Source: DASUBV01 sp035763085 (GTDB lineage Bacteria; Actinomycetota; Actinomycetes; Streptosporangiales; Streptosporangiaceae). Taken from it: a stretch of DNA of 31,159 nt. The position numbers and the translations under genes were made by a program. The notes under the pieces were generated by a model. It saw only the letters and a list, made by a program, of their open reading frames with translations, was not told where the DNA came from and did not search any database. Positions within the stretch are counted from its first letter, which is position 1; the number at the start of each line of letters is the position of its first letter. This document shows positions 1 to 8,046 of the stretch, piece after piece. The stretch is from the NCBI GenBank assembly GCA_035763085.1, contig DASUBV010000211.1:1-31159 (forward strand), given 5' to 3'.

Positions 1-1
1 G

Positions 2-595
2 GACGACTACACGATCATGCCGTTCGACGGCGGATTCAGCGGCGGATCCTCGCAGGTCACCGCGCTGCAGGACTTCAACGCCCAGCTGGTCAGCACGTTC
101 GGCTGGAGCAGCGCGCAGGCCTACCAGCACGAGGGCTTCTCCGGGATGAACGGCCGCACCGACACGGCCGAGTACTTCTACCAGGCCGACTTCCAGACGG
201 TGCTGAACTTCGCGCTGAGCAGCGGGATGAGCCGCTACACCTTCTGGTCGGTGAACCGGGACCGGGAGTGCAACCCGGTCAACAACCAGGCGACCTCGAG
301 CGACTGCAGCAGCGTGAGCCAGAACTCGTGGGACTTCACCACCTACACGGTGGCCTTCGCCAATCACACCTCCACGGTCGCGCCGCCCACCGGCGGGGGC
401 GCCGGTGGCGGCGGGGGCGGCGGGGGCGGGACCGGCGGCGGCGGGAGCTGCGCCTCGGCCTGGGTGTCGAACCAGGCCTACACCGCCGACAACGAGGTCT
501 CCTATAACGGCGACAACTGGACCGCCAACCAGTGGAACTACGACGAGGTTCCCGGCGGCCCGTCAGGCGCCTGGAACAACGACGGCGCCTGCTGA
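2..595 (+). CDS. Secreted GH18 chitinase-like protein with C-terminal CBM5/12 (partial, 5' end outside window)
   Basis: The frame is open from base 2, so the start lies upstream; 197 residues are visible. The first ~120 resemble the last part of a GH18 TIM barrel: a TIMPFD strand, then a Y-F-Y-Q-A-D helix and the strand FWSVNRDREC. The last strand closely matches MWSLNRDSQC in the next gene, so the two are paralogues. A Gly/Thr-rich linker of about 20 residues follows, then a C-terminal CBM5/12-type chitin-binding module of about 48 residues bounded by two Cys, with the usual AW-x-Y and N-W-x-A-x-W pattern. The family hydrolyses beta-1,4-GlcNAc polymers outside the cell. The catalytic DxxDxDxE segment lies outside the window, so activity cannot be judged. 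The gene ends just before a strong terminator hairpin and is therefore probably transcribed separately from the downstream synthase. Confidence 0.85.
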   Translation, partial: DDYTIMPFDGGFSGGSSQVTALQDFNAQLVSTFGWSSAQAYQHEGFSGMNGRTDTAEYFYQADFQTVLNFALSSGMSRYTFWSVNRDRECNPVNNQATSSDCSSVSQNSWDFTTYTVAFANHTSTVAPPTGGGAGGGGGGGGGTGGGGSCASAWVSNQAYTADNEVSYNGDNWTANQWNYDEVPGGPSGAWNNDGAC

Positions 596-618
596 ACCAG
601 GCTGCTAGCCGAGGTTTC

Positions 619-656
619 GTGCGCCGGGCGGCCGCCCGCCAGGCCGCCCGGCGCAC
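619..656 (+). terminator. Intrinsic terminator-type hairpin after the GH18 gene
   Basis: Perfect 15-bp inverted repeat (619-633 pairs with 642-656) with an 8-base loop, starting 23 bases after the stop codon. The stem is almost entirely G/C. There is no clear T tract, which is common in high-GC actinomycetes. Confidence 0.8.
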
Positions 657-968
657 CCGGCCCGGGCCACCCAGAGGTGCCCTCACCGTCAGCCACATTT
701 CGCGCATTGCTCGTTACTGCTCGCAAAGCCCGTCAACCGCGCAGATGCCTGATGCGTCTTCTATCCGGTCGCAGGTCAACGATGATCACGGAGCCAGGCG
801 CGGGTCGCCGTGCCAGTCCAGCGGCCTGCCGGCCATGAGGGGGGATCGGCGTGCAGTCGGCTGCGCCATGCTCAGCTCCTGCGGACGCCCTTGCCAGCGC
901 GGCCGGTCCTGACGACCGAGATCAGCCAGGCCGAGTCCATGGCGCTAGCACAGGAGACACGACGCCGC
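657..968 (+). other. Upstream region of the GT2-GH18 gene, no gene seen
   Basis: About 310 bases between the terminator hairpin and the chosen synthase start. It is less GC-rich around 695-790 than the flanking genes, which fits a promoter, but no convincing -35/-10 pair, riboswitch or small gene could be recognised. The synthase frame is open back to 810, but that stretch has no good ribosome binding site and reads like non-coding sequence. AGGAGA at 952-957 lies 11 bases before the ATG at 969. Confidence 0.4.
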
Positions 969-3900
969 ATGTCCGCTCCCACCTCTACCAGCCCGCCCTG
1001 GTCGCCATCGCCTGAGCCGGGCGCGCGGCCCGGCCGCCCGCGCCGGGCCGCGGGCGGCCCGCCGCGGCCGCCCCGGCCGGCCGGCCGCCGCCCGCGGCGC
1101 CAGTGGGGGCGGGACCGGCGCACCCGGTCGCTGCCGATGGTGCCGCAGCCGGTCAGCGACCGGCGCATCGCGCTGGCCCGGCTGGCCATCATCATCACGG
1201 TGTCGGCGTGGCTGGGCTACTTCTTCACCTGGCTGCTGCGCGACCTGCTCAACCCGATCTACTCCAGCGCCATCTCGCGGACCGAGTCCGTCACCTACCT
1301 GGTCATCGTGACGGTGCTGACCGCCTCGGCGCTGGCCTACCTGCTGAGCCGGCTCGGCTTCTTCTACCGGACCCGCAGCCACCACCGGGCCAGCCGGGCG
1401 ATCCTGGACCAGTTCTACGACACCACGGCGCCGACCCTGACCACGATCATCCCGTCCTACCAGGAGGACGCCGCGGTCATCCGCAAGACGCTGCTGTCGG
1501 CGGCGCTGCAGGAGTTCCCGCACAAGCGGATCGTGCTGCTGATCGACGACCCGGTGCAGCCCAGGAACGCACGAGCGCGCGAGCTGCTGCTCGAGGCCCG
1601 GGCACTGCCCGGCCAGATCGACGAGCTGCTGGCCGGCCCGGCCACCGTCTTCGCCAGCGCGCTCGAGCAGTTCGAGGCCGACTGCCGCCGCGGCCGGCCG
1701 GTCGGCATGCCGGAGATGTTCGTGCTGGCCAGCCACTACGACGCGGCCGTGACCTGGCTGGACACGCTGGCCGCCGACCAGCCGCGCGAGGACCACACCG
1801 ACGACTTCTTCGCCGCCGAGGTGATCACGCCGCTGGCCGACTCGCTGCGCGCGATCGCGGCGGCCCTGCGCCAGTCGGCCGATGATGGCGCCATCCTGGG
1901 CCGGTCGCAGATCCGCCGCTTCTACCGGCGCCTGGTCTGGACGTTCCGGGCCGAGGTGACCAGCTTCGAGCGCAAGCGCTTCGTCTCGCTGTCGCACGAG
2001 GCCAACAAGGCGATGAACCTGAACTCCTACATGGGCCTGATGGGCGGCAGCTACGCCGAGACGATGACGCCGACCGGCGCGGCGCTGGTGCGCTGCAGCC
2101 CGGCCGACTGCGACCTCAGCGTCCCGGACACCGACTATGTCGTGACGCTGGATGCAGACAGCGTGCTGCTGCCGGAGTACTGCCTGCGCCTGGTGCACCT
2201 GCTGGAGCAGAGCGAGCACAAGGACATGGCGATCGCCCAGACGCCCTACAGCGCCTTCCCCGGTTCGGCCACCCGGCTGGAGCGGATCGCCGGGGCGACG
2301 ACCGACCTGCAGCACATCGTGCACCAGGGGCTGAGCTACTACGACGCCACCTTCTGGGTCGGCGCGAACGCGGTGATCCGCAAGCGGGCCCTGGACGACA
2401 TCGCCGAAACCTCCTACATCGGCGACTGGGAGATCCGCCACTACATCCGGGACCGGACGGTCATCGAGGACACCGAGTCCACGATCGACATGGGCATCCA
2501 CGGCTGGAAGCTGTTCAACTGCCCCGAGCGGCTCAGCTACAGCGCCACGCCGCCGGACTTCGGATCGCTGTGCATCCAGCGCCGCCGGTGGGCCAACGGC
2601 GGGCTGCTCATCCTGCCCAAGCTGCGCCGCCAGTCCAAGGCTCGCCGCGCGCGCGGCGAGCGGACCCGGTTCAGCGAGCTGTTCCTGCGCTGGAACTACA
2701 TGGCCTCCATCTGCTGGAGCTCGGTCAGCCTGCTGGTGCTGCTGGCGTTCCCGTTCAACTCCACGCTGATCAGCCCGCTGCTCGGGCTGGTGGCCCTGCC
2801 GTACTTCCTGGCCATGGCCAGCGACCTGCGCTACTGCGGTTACAAGCGGCTGGACGTGCTGCGGATCTACGGCTTCAACCTGATCCTGCTGCCGGTCAAC
2901 CTGGCCGGGACGGTGTCGTCGCTGGTGCAGGGCATCACCGCGTCGAAGGCGCCGTTCGCCCGCACCCCGAAAGTCCGCAACCGCACGGTCGCGCCGCCGT
3001 TCTTCGTCATCGCGCCGTACCTGCTGATCGCCCTGGCCGGCGGGACCTTCTACTTCGCCTACCGGCACATGCGCGTGGAGAACATGACCTACGCCGGGAT
3101 CAACATCGTGCTGGCCTGCTACGCCACGGTGGCCTTCATCGGCATCCGCAACTCGATCGTGGACGCCTTCATCCACGCCACCTCGCTGTTGTTCAAGCCG
3201 GCCCGGCCGCGGCGGCGGCTGGCCAGCCGCAAGAGGGCCGAGCGGCGCGCCCCGGCGCCCCGGCCCGCGGACTGGCAGTCGGTCCTGGAGGTGAGCTTCG
3301 ACAGCACCGGCCAGTTCCCCGCGGTCGGCCGGCCGCAGCCGCAGCGCCAGGTGACGGGGGCGGCGCCGGGGCCGGGCCGCGGCCTGACCCGGCCCGCGGA
3401 CCCGGGCGTCCCCCCGGAGGAGCCGCGGCGGCGGCTGTCGGTGCTGCGGTCGCTGGTCGCGCTGTGCCTGCTGGCGGCCGCCGGCGGCGGCGGGTACGAG
3501 GCGGTCAGGGCTCAGCTCAACACGCTGCCGCCGATCCGGACGACGTGGTTCGCCCCGTACGTCGACGTCACGCTGAGCCCGACCTACCAGTTCCAGAGCA
3601 CCTCGGCGGACCCGGCGCGGCAGGCCGTGCTGGGCTTCGTGGTGGCCAGCCCGGCCGCGCCCTGCACGCCGAGCTGGGGCGGCGCCTACACCACTGAGCA
3701 GGCCAATCAGTCGCTGGCGCTGGGCTCCCGGATCGCTCAGCTACAGCAGGACGGCGCGCAGGTCATCGCCTCGTTCGGCGGGCAGAGCCACCAGAGCCTG
3801 GACGTGGCCTGCCCCAGCGCGACCCGGCTCGCCCGCGCCTACCAGGCGGTGATCAGCCAGTACCACCTGACCACGATCGACCTGGACATCGAGGGTGCCG

Positions 3901-4940
3901 CCCTGGACAACTTCGCCGCCGAGAAGCGGCGGGCGGCCGCCATGGCCACGCTCGTGCAGGAGGCCCGGGCCAGCCACCGGCAGCTGAGCGTGTGGCTGAC
4001 CCTGCCGTCGGAGCCGTCCGGGCTGCAGGACAACGCCCTGTCGGTGGTGCAGTCGATGCTGCGCGAGCGGGTGCCCATCGCCGGGATCAACCTGCTGGCC
4101 ATGGACTTCGGCCAGCCGCCGGCCCAGGGGGCCACCATGCTGGACGACGTGCGGAACGCGCTGTTCGCCGCGCACGCGCAGCTGGCCAGCCTGCTGCCCC
4201 GGTACGGCGTGCACCTGCGCGCGCAGCAGATCTGGCAGCGGCTGGGCGCGACCGTCATGATCGGGCAGAACAACATCAAGGGCGAGCGGTTCACCGTGGC
4301 CGACGCGCACGGGCTGACCGCCTTCGCGCACCGCGAGCACCTGGGCCGGGTGTCGATGTGGTCGCTGAACCGGGACAGCCAGTGCGGCTCGGCGTTCGCC
4401 GAGGTCGGCCTGCTGTCCAACACCTGCAGCGGCACCAGCCAGTCCGGGCTGGAGTTCGCCCGCGTCTTCGGCCAGCTGCAGGGCCAGGCGCACCTGACCC
4501 AGGCCTCGGGCGGCAACGTGCTGCCGCCGCGGCCGGACGCTGACCCGTCCAGCGCCCCGTACCCGCTGTGGTCGCCCACCACGGCCTACATCACCGGGTA
4601 CAAGGTGGTCGAGGACGGCGAGATCTATCAGGCCAAGTGGTACAACACCGGCCAGGTCCCGGCGGCCCAGGTGCAGTACTCCTGGCAGTCGCCGTGGGAG
4701 CTGCTCGGCCCGGTGCTGCCCGGCGACCACGCCCAGGCCCCGCCGCGGCTGCCGGCCGGCACCTACCCGGCCTGGTCCCGGCTGACCAGCTACAAGGCCG
4801 GGGTCAAGGTGCTGTTCCACCGGCTGCCATATGAGTCGAAGTGGGACAACCAGGGCGTGTCGCCGGCCACCGCGGCCAGCGACCCGGGCGGCTCGGCATG
4901 GAAGCCGCTGTACCGGATCCCCGGCGAGCCGGCGGGCTGA
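969..4940 (+). CDS. Membrane polysaccharide synthase (GT2) fused to extracellular GH18-like domain and two CBM5/12 modules
   Basis: 1323 residues. An Arg/Pro-rich tail and two membrane segments (about 60-125) precede a processive GT2 domain: start of the fold near 155, D193-D194, D395-A-D397, E500-D501 and QRRRW at 537-541, the hallmark set of cellulose, chitin, PNAG and hyaluronan synthases. About five membrane segments follow, then a basic Pro-rich linker and one more hydrophobic segment near 830-850. The second half is GH18-like (about 860-1185) with D971-L-D973-I-E975. Two CBM5/12-like repeats follow (about 1197-1245 and 1267-1315; Y-P-x-W-S, then K-W-x-N-x-G). Predicted topology puts the synthase active site in the cytoplasm and the hydrolase outside. 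Inferred role: making an amino-sugar-type polymer and trimming or releasing it. Start ATG 969 is chosen for its AGGAGA; ATG 939 is possible. The polymer is unknown. Confidence 0.85.
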   Translation: MSAPTSTSPPWSPSPEPGARPGRPRRAAGGPPRPPRPAGRRPRRQWGRDRRTRSLPMVPQPVSDRRIALARLAIIITVSAWLGYFFTWLLRDLLNPIYSSAISRTESVTYLVIVTVLTASALAYLLSRLGFFYRTRSHHRASRAILDQFYDTTAPTLTTIIPSYQEDAAVIRKTLLSAALQEFPHKRIVLLIDDPVQPRNARARELLLEARALPGQIDELLAGPATVFASALEQFEADCRRGRPVGMPEMFVLASHYDAAVTWLDTLAADQPREDHTDDFFAAEVITPLADSLRAIAAALRQSADDGAILGRSQIRRFYRRLVWTFRAEVTSFERKRFVSLSHEANKAMNLNSYMGLMGGSYAETMTPTGAALVRCSPADCDLSVPDTDYVVTLDADSVLLPEYCLRLVHLLEQSEHKDMAIAQTPYSAFPGSATRLERIAGATTDLQHIVHQGLSYYDATFWVGANAVIRKRALDDIAETSYIGDWEIRHYIRDRTVIEDTESTIDMGIHGWKLFNCPERLSYSATPPDFGSLCIQRRRWANGGLLILPKLRRQSKARRARGERTRFSELFLRWNYMASICWSSVSLLVLLAFPFNSTLISPLLGLVALPYFLAMASDLRYCGYKRLDVLRIYGFNLILLPVNLAGTVSSLVQGITASKAPFARTPKVRNRTVAPPFFVIAPYLLIALAGGTFYFAYRHMRVENMTYAGINIVLACYATVAFIGIRNSIVDAFIHATSLLFKPARPRRRLASRKRAERRAPAPRPADWQSVLEVSFDSTGQFPAVGRPQPQRQVTGAAPGPGRGLTRPADPGVPPEEPRRRLSVLRSLVALCLLAAAGGGGYEAVRAQLNTLPPIRTTWFAPYVDVTLSPTYQFQSTSADPARQAVLGFVVASPAAPCTPSWGGAYTTEQANQSLALGSRIAQLQQDGAQVIASFGGQSHQSLDVACPSATRLARAYQAVISQYHLTTIDLDIEGAALDNFAAEKRRAAAMATLVQEARASHRQLSVWLTLPSEPSGLQDNALSVVQSMLRERVPIAGINLLAMDFGQPPAQGATMLDDVRNALFAAHAQLASLLPRYGVHLRAQQIWQRLGATVMIGQNNIKGERFTVADAHGLTAFAHREHLGRVSMWSLNRDSQCGSAFAEVGLLSNTCSGTSQSGLEFARVFGQLQGQAHLTQASGGNVLPPRPDADPSSAPYPLWSPTTAYITGYKVVEDGEIYQAKWYNTGQVPAAQVQYSWQSPWELLGPVLPGDHAQAPPRLPAGTYPAWSRLTSYKAGVKVLFHRLPYESKWDNQGVSPATAASDPGGSAWKPLYRIPGEPAG

Positions 4941-4964
4941 GGGCCCAGCCTGCCGCGCCGTACG

Positions 4965-5003
4965 AGCGGCCCCGCCCCGAGTGCCTGCCGGGGCGGGGCC
5001 GCT
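4965..5003 (+). terminator. Terminator hairpin after GT2-GH18 gene
   Basis: A 14-bp perfect stem (4965-4978 with 4990-5003), 11-base loop, 25 bases after the stop codon. The stem is GC-only except the outer A-T pair. It separates the synthase from the amidohydrolase unit. Confidence 0.8.
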
Positions 5004-5052
5004 TCCTGCTGGCAGGCGTGCTATTGACGCCACCACCAGGCCGGGTTTAAAT

Positions 5053-5075
5053 GTCTAAAGACCAGGCCTTTAGAC
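5053..5075. promoter_or_regulatory. Inverted repeat, candidate operator of the adjacent FadR-type regulator
   Basis: GTCTAAAG (5053-5060) and CTTTAGAC (5068-5075) form perfect 8-base arms separated by 7 bases, in a locally AT-richer stretch. The repeat ends 37 bases before the first gene of the unit containing the GntR/FadR regulator. FadR-subfamily operators are palindromes built on GT...AC, which this fits. Autoregulation is inferred from position only; a short RNA hairpin is the alternative. Confidence 0.45.
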
Positions 5076-5112
5076 CTTGTGTTCCTGACACGCCGTGCCC
5101 AGGGGGTCCTGC

Positions 5113-6474
5113 TTGTCCACCGGCTTCGCGTCCGCAGACTTCGAGGCGATCGGCTACGCGCCGGGCAGCTTCGAGGCCGTCGACCGCGCCATCGAGGCAC
5201 GGGCGGAGCAGTCCTTCACCTTCCTGGAGCGGCTGGTCGCGGCGGACAGCACGGTCGGCAACGAATCCGCGGCGCAGGAGATCGTCGCCGGCGAGCTGGA
5301 TCGGCTCGGCTTCGCGGTGTCCCGGCTGCCCGTCCCGCCCGCGACCGCCGCGGCGGCGCCGGGCGGGGTCGCCCAGGCGTCCTACGCCGGGCGGTACAAC
5401 GTGCTGGGCCGGGTGAACCCGGCCAGCGCCGGGCCGTCACTGCTGCTGAACGGGCACATCGACGTGGTCCCGGCCCAGGCGCGGGCCTGGTCGGGTGACC
5501 CCTTCCGCCCCCGGACCGCCAGCGGCTGGATGGCCGGCCGCGGCACCGGGGACATGAAGGGCGGCTTCGCGATGGGCCTGCTGGCCGTCGAGGCGCTGCG
5601 CGCGGCCATGCCCGGCGCGGTGACCGGGGAGCTGTCGTTCCTCAGCGTCATCGAGGAGGAGTGCACCGGCAACGGGACGCTCGCGGCCTGCCAGGCCGGA
5701 GTGCTGGGCGACGCGGTGGTCCTGCTGGAGCCGACCGGCCTGGACCTGCTGCTGGGCGGCGTCGGGATCTTGTGGGTGGACATCGGCATCGAGGGGATGC
5801 CCGCGCACGCCGAGTCGGCCGACCGCGCGGTCAACCCGGTGCGCTTCGTGCCGGCGATCCTGCGGGCCCTGGACGGCCTGGCGACCGAGATGCACGCCGG
5901 AGCCGCGGACCCGGCGTTCAGCGAGGTCGCCAGCCCGTACAACGTGAATGTCGGGACGGTGGAGGCCGGCGACTGGCCGTCCAGCGTGCCGGCCGGGACC
6001 CGGCTGGGCGTGCGGGTGGGGTACCCGCGCGCCTGGACGCCGCAGGAGGCGCTCGGCCGGGTGGCCGCGGCGGTTCGGTCCGCCGCGGCGCGCGACCCGT
6101 GGCTGGCCGAGCACCCGCCCGCGGTCCGCGAGTCGGGCTACCGGGCCGAGGGCTACCTGCTGAGCCCGGAGCACCCGCTCGTCACGGCCGTGTCCGACGC
6201 GCACGAGTGGGCGCACGGCACGGCCCCCCGGCGGCTGGTCATGGGCTCCACGACCGACGCCCGCTACTACCTCAACCAGTTCGCCCGCCCGGCGCTGGCC
6301 TACGGCCCCCGCGCGCACGCCATCCACGCCGCCGACGAGGCCGTTGAGCTGGCCAGCATTGTCGCGGGCGCCCGCACGCTGGCCAGGTTCCTGGCACGCT
6401 ATTTCGCAGCGGGCGGTCTGCCCGGCGAGCCGGGCGTGCCCCGGCGCGCGCCCATTCCCGACCCGGAGGCCTGA
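5113..6474 (+). CDS. M20 family metallo-amidohydrolase (ArgE/DapE type deacylase)
   Basis: 453 residues from TTG 5113, chosen because AGGGGG (5101-5106) sits 6 bases before it; GTG 5095 in the same frame has no such site. The di-zinc pattern of the M20/ArgE/DapE family is complete: GHIDVV (H115, D117), GTGDMKGG (D147), E181-E182-E183 including the catalytic base, and a C-terminal H405 in HAADE. A dimerisation domain occupies the middle (about 200-320). The family removes acyl groups from N-acyl amino acids or cuts dipeptides in the cytoplasm. ArgE and DapE usually sit with arginine or lysine genes; here the neighbours are a GntR regulator, a hydrolase and an amino-acid permease, so a catabolic N-acyl amino acid substrate is more likely. 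It ends 2 bases before the regulator start. Confidence 0.85.
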   Translation: MSTGFASADFEAIGYAPGSFEAVDRAIEARAEQSFTFLERLVAADSTVGNESAAQEIVAGELDRLGFAVSRLPVPPATAAAAPGGVAQASYAGRYNVLGRVNPASAGPSLLLNGHIDVVPAQARAWSGDPFRPRTASGWMAGRGTGDMKGGFAMGLLAVEALRAAMPGAVTGELSFLSVIEEECTGNGTLAACQAGVLGDAVVLLEPTGLDLLLGGVGILWVDIGIEGMPAHAESADRAVNPVRFVPAILRALDGLATEMHAGAADPAFSEVASPYNVNVGTVEAGDWPSSVPAGTRLGVRVGYPRAWTPQEALGRVAAAVRSAAARDPWLAEHPPAVRESGYRAEGYLLSPEHPLVTAVSDAHEWAHGTAPRRLVMGSTTDARYYLNQFARPALAYGPRAHAIHAADEAVELASIVAGARTLARFLARYFAAGGLPGEPGVPRRAPIPDPEA

Positions 6475-6476
6475 TA

Positions 6477-7262
6477 GTGAGCGAACCGGAGCCGGCGGCC
6501 GATCCGTTCGGCCAACTGCTGGCCCCCCTGACGCTGCGGACGGCCGGCGAGCGGATCGCCGAGCGGTTCGTGACCGCGATCGCGCTGGGTGAGTTCGTCC
6601 CCGGCCAGCAGCTGCCCTCCGAGCGCGAGCTGGCGGCCATGCTGGAGGTCAGCCGGACCACGGTCCGCGAGGCGCTGCAGCGGCTGCATGCCGCGGGCTA
6701 TGTCACCACCCGCCGCGGCCGCGGCGGCGGCACCTTCGTGCAGACCGGGCAGGGCGCGGAATCCGACGAGATGATCCGCCGCACGCTGCTGCCGGCCTGG
6801 ACCGAGCTCAGCGAGGTGCTGGACTTCCGCCAGCTCGTCGAGCAGCAGATCGCCCGGACCGCGGCCGAGCGGCGCACCGACGAGGACATCGCGGCGATCC
6901 GGGCCGCGGTGTCCGCCTATGCCGCGGCCCCGGACCGGGAGGCATCGCGGCTGGCCGACGGCGCCGTGCACCACGCCATCGCCCAGGCCGCGCACAACAG
7001 CCGGCTGACCCGGCTGTCCGCCCGGGTGAGGCGCGAGGTCAGCTTCGGCTTCGACGCCGAGCCGTACTCACCCGAGGTTCGCAAGCGCGCCATTCACCAG
7101 CATCCCGAGATGGCCGAGGCGGTCATCGCCGGGGACTCCGAGACGGCGGCCCGGGTCGCCGCCCAGCACTTCTCGCTGACTGAGGACAGCCTCCGGGAGC
7201 TGCATGCCCGCATCCGGCTCCGGACCGAAGGAGACCCCCATGCCCCTGGCCACGATCAATGA
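6477..7262 (+). CDS. GntR family (FadR subfamily, FCD domain) transcriptional regulator
   Basis: 261 residues from GTG 6477, with GGAGG at 6465-6469 (7-base spacing), 2 bases after the preceding stop. The N-terminal winged helix (about 20-85) contains the GntR signature L-P-S-E-R-E-L with recognition helix V-S-R-T-T-V-R-E-A and a Gly-rich wing. The C-terminal half is an all-helical FCD ligand domain with the usual metal-site pattern D161, H165, H209, H231. Such regulators respond to small carboxylic or amino acids and usually repress their own operon. The inverted repeat at 5053-5075 is the obvious candidate site. The 3' end overlaps the next gene by 23 bases, implying coupled translation. 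Confidence 0.9.
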   Translation: MSEPEPAADPFGQLLAPLTLRTAGERIAERFVTAIALGEFVPGQQLPSERELAAMLEVSRTTVREALQRLHAAGYVTTRRGRGGGTFVQTGQGAESDEMIRRTLLPAWTELSEVLDFRQLVEQQIARTAAERRTDEDIAAIRAAVSAYAAAPDREASRLADGAVHHAIAQAAHNSRLTRLSARVRREVSFGFDAEPYSPEVRKRAIHQHPEMAEAVIAGDSETAARVAAQHFSLTEDSLRELHARIRLRTEGDPHAPGHDQ

Positions 7263-8043
7263 CCTGACCGTTCACTACAAGCTCGAGGGCGCGGGCGAGG
7301 AGACCATCGTCTGCGTCAACGGCCTGGCCGACGACCTGGAGACCTGGGCCTTCCAGATGGACGCGCTCACCGGCGCGGGCTACCGGGTGCTGCGGTTCGA
7401 CAACCGTGGCGTCGGGGCCACCAGCAAGCCGGCCGGGCCGTACTCCAGCCGGATGCTGGCCGACGACGCCAAGGCGCTGGTCGACCACCTGGGCATCACC
7501 GACTTCCACCTGATGGGCGTGTCGATGGGCGGGATGATCGCCCAGGAGTACGCCCTGGCCTACCCCGGCGACCTGCGCTCGCTGACCCTGGGCTGCACTT
7601 ATGCCGCGCCGGGGCCGTTCTGCTCGCGGATGTTCGCGATGTGGGCCGACATGGCGCCAGTGCTGGGCGTCCCGTTCGTCATGCGGGACGTGGCGCTGTG
7701 GGCCTTCACGGTGCCGTTCTTCGAGCAGCGCCCGGCCGACGCGGCCGAGTTCGAGCAGGCCATGAAGTACCTGGACCAGCCGGTGCACGCCTACCTGGCG
7801 CAGCTGGCGGTCATCATCGACCACGACACGACCAGCCGGCTCGGCGAGATCGCCGCCCCCACCCTGGTGCTGGCCGGCGAGCAGGACATCCTGATTCCCG
7901 TCGCCCTGTCCCGGCGGCTGCACGAGGGCATCGCCGGCTCCGAATTCGCGACCACCCCCGGCGGCCATGCCTGCCTGTGGGAGCACCCGGCCGAGTTCAA
8001 CGAGGCCTTCCTCGCCTTCGTCAAGCGGCACGGAAGGGGATAA
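7240..8043 (+). CDS. Alpha/beta hydrolase
   Basis: 267 residues. The start at ATG 7240 follows AAGGAG (7228-7233) by 6 bases and lies inside the end of the regulator gene; an in-frame ATG at 7204 lacks a site. Catalytic triad: S95 in the nucleophile elbow GVSMGGM, D216 in GEQD and H243 in GGHA. The oxyanion region is V-N-G-L-A near 28-32. Overall resemblance is to the 3-oxoadipate enol-lactone hydrolase/esterase-like branch, which cuts esters, lactones or C-C bonds in the cytoplasm. Placed between the regulator and the permease, it is probably a second catabolic step for the imported compound. The exact substrate is unknown. Confidence 0.85.
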   Translation: MPLATINDLTVHYKLEGAGEETIVCVNGLADDLETWAFQMDALTGAGYRVLRFDNRGVGATSKPAGPYSSRMLADDAKALVDHLGITDFHLMGVSMGGMIAQEYALAYPGDLRSLTLGCTYAAPGPFCSRMFAMWADMAPVLGVPFVMRDVALWAFTVPFFEQRPADAAEFEQAMKYLDQPVHAYLAQLAVIIDHDTTSRLGEIAAPTLVLAGEQDILIPVALSRRLHEGIAGSEFATTPGGHACLWEHPAEFNEAFLAFVKRHGRG

Positions 8044-8046
8044 GTC

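Noticed and set aside
390..450. Gly-rich GGCGGGGGC repeats as a possible repeat element
   Set aside because: It is the codon pattern of a Gly-rich linker between the catalytic and binding modules.
596..968. Riboswitch or small gene in the upstream region of the synthase
   Set aside because: No conserved riboswitch motif or coding pattern was found; only the terminator hairpin at 619-656 is convincing.
945..3176. 743-codon antisense open frame opposite the synthase
   Set aside because: Composition (Arg/Gln/His/Gly/Val with no domain pattern) is that of the reverse strand of a GC-rich gene, and the sense frame has clear GT2 motifs.
5113..6474. Biosynthetic ArgE or DapE identity for the M20 enzyme
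   Set aside because: No arginine or lysine biosynthesis genes nearby; regulator and permease context points to breakdown of another N-acyl compound.
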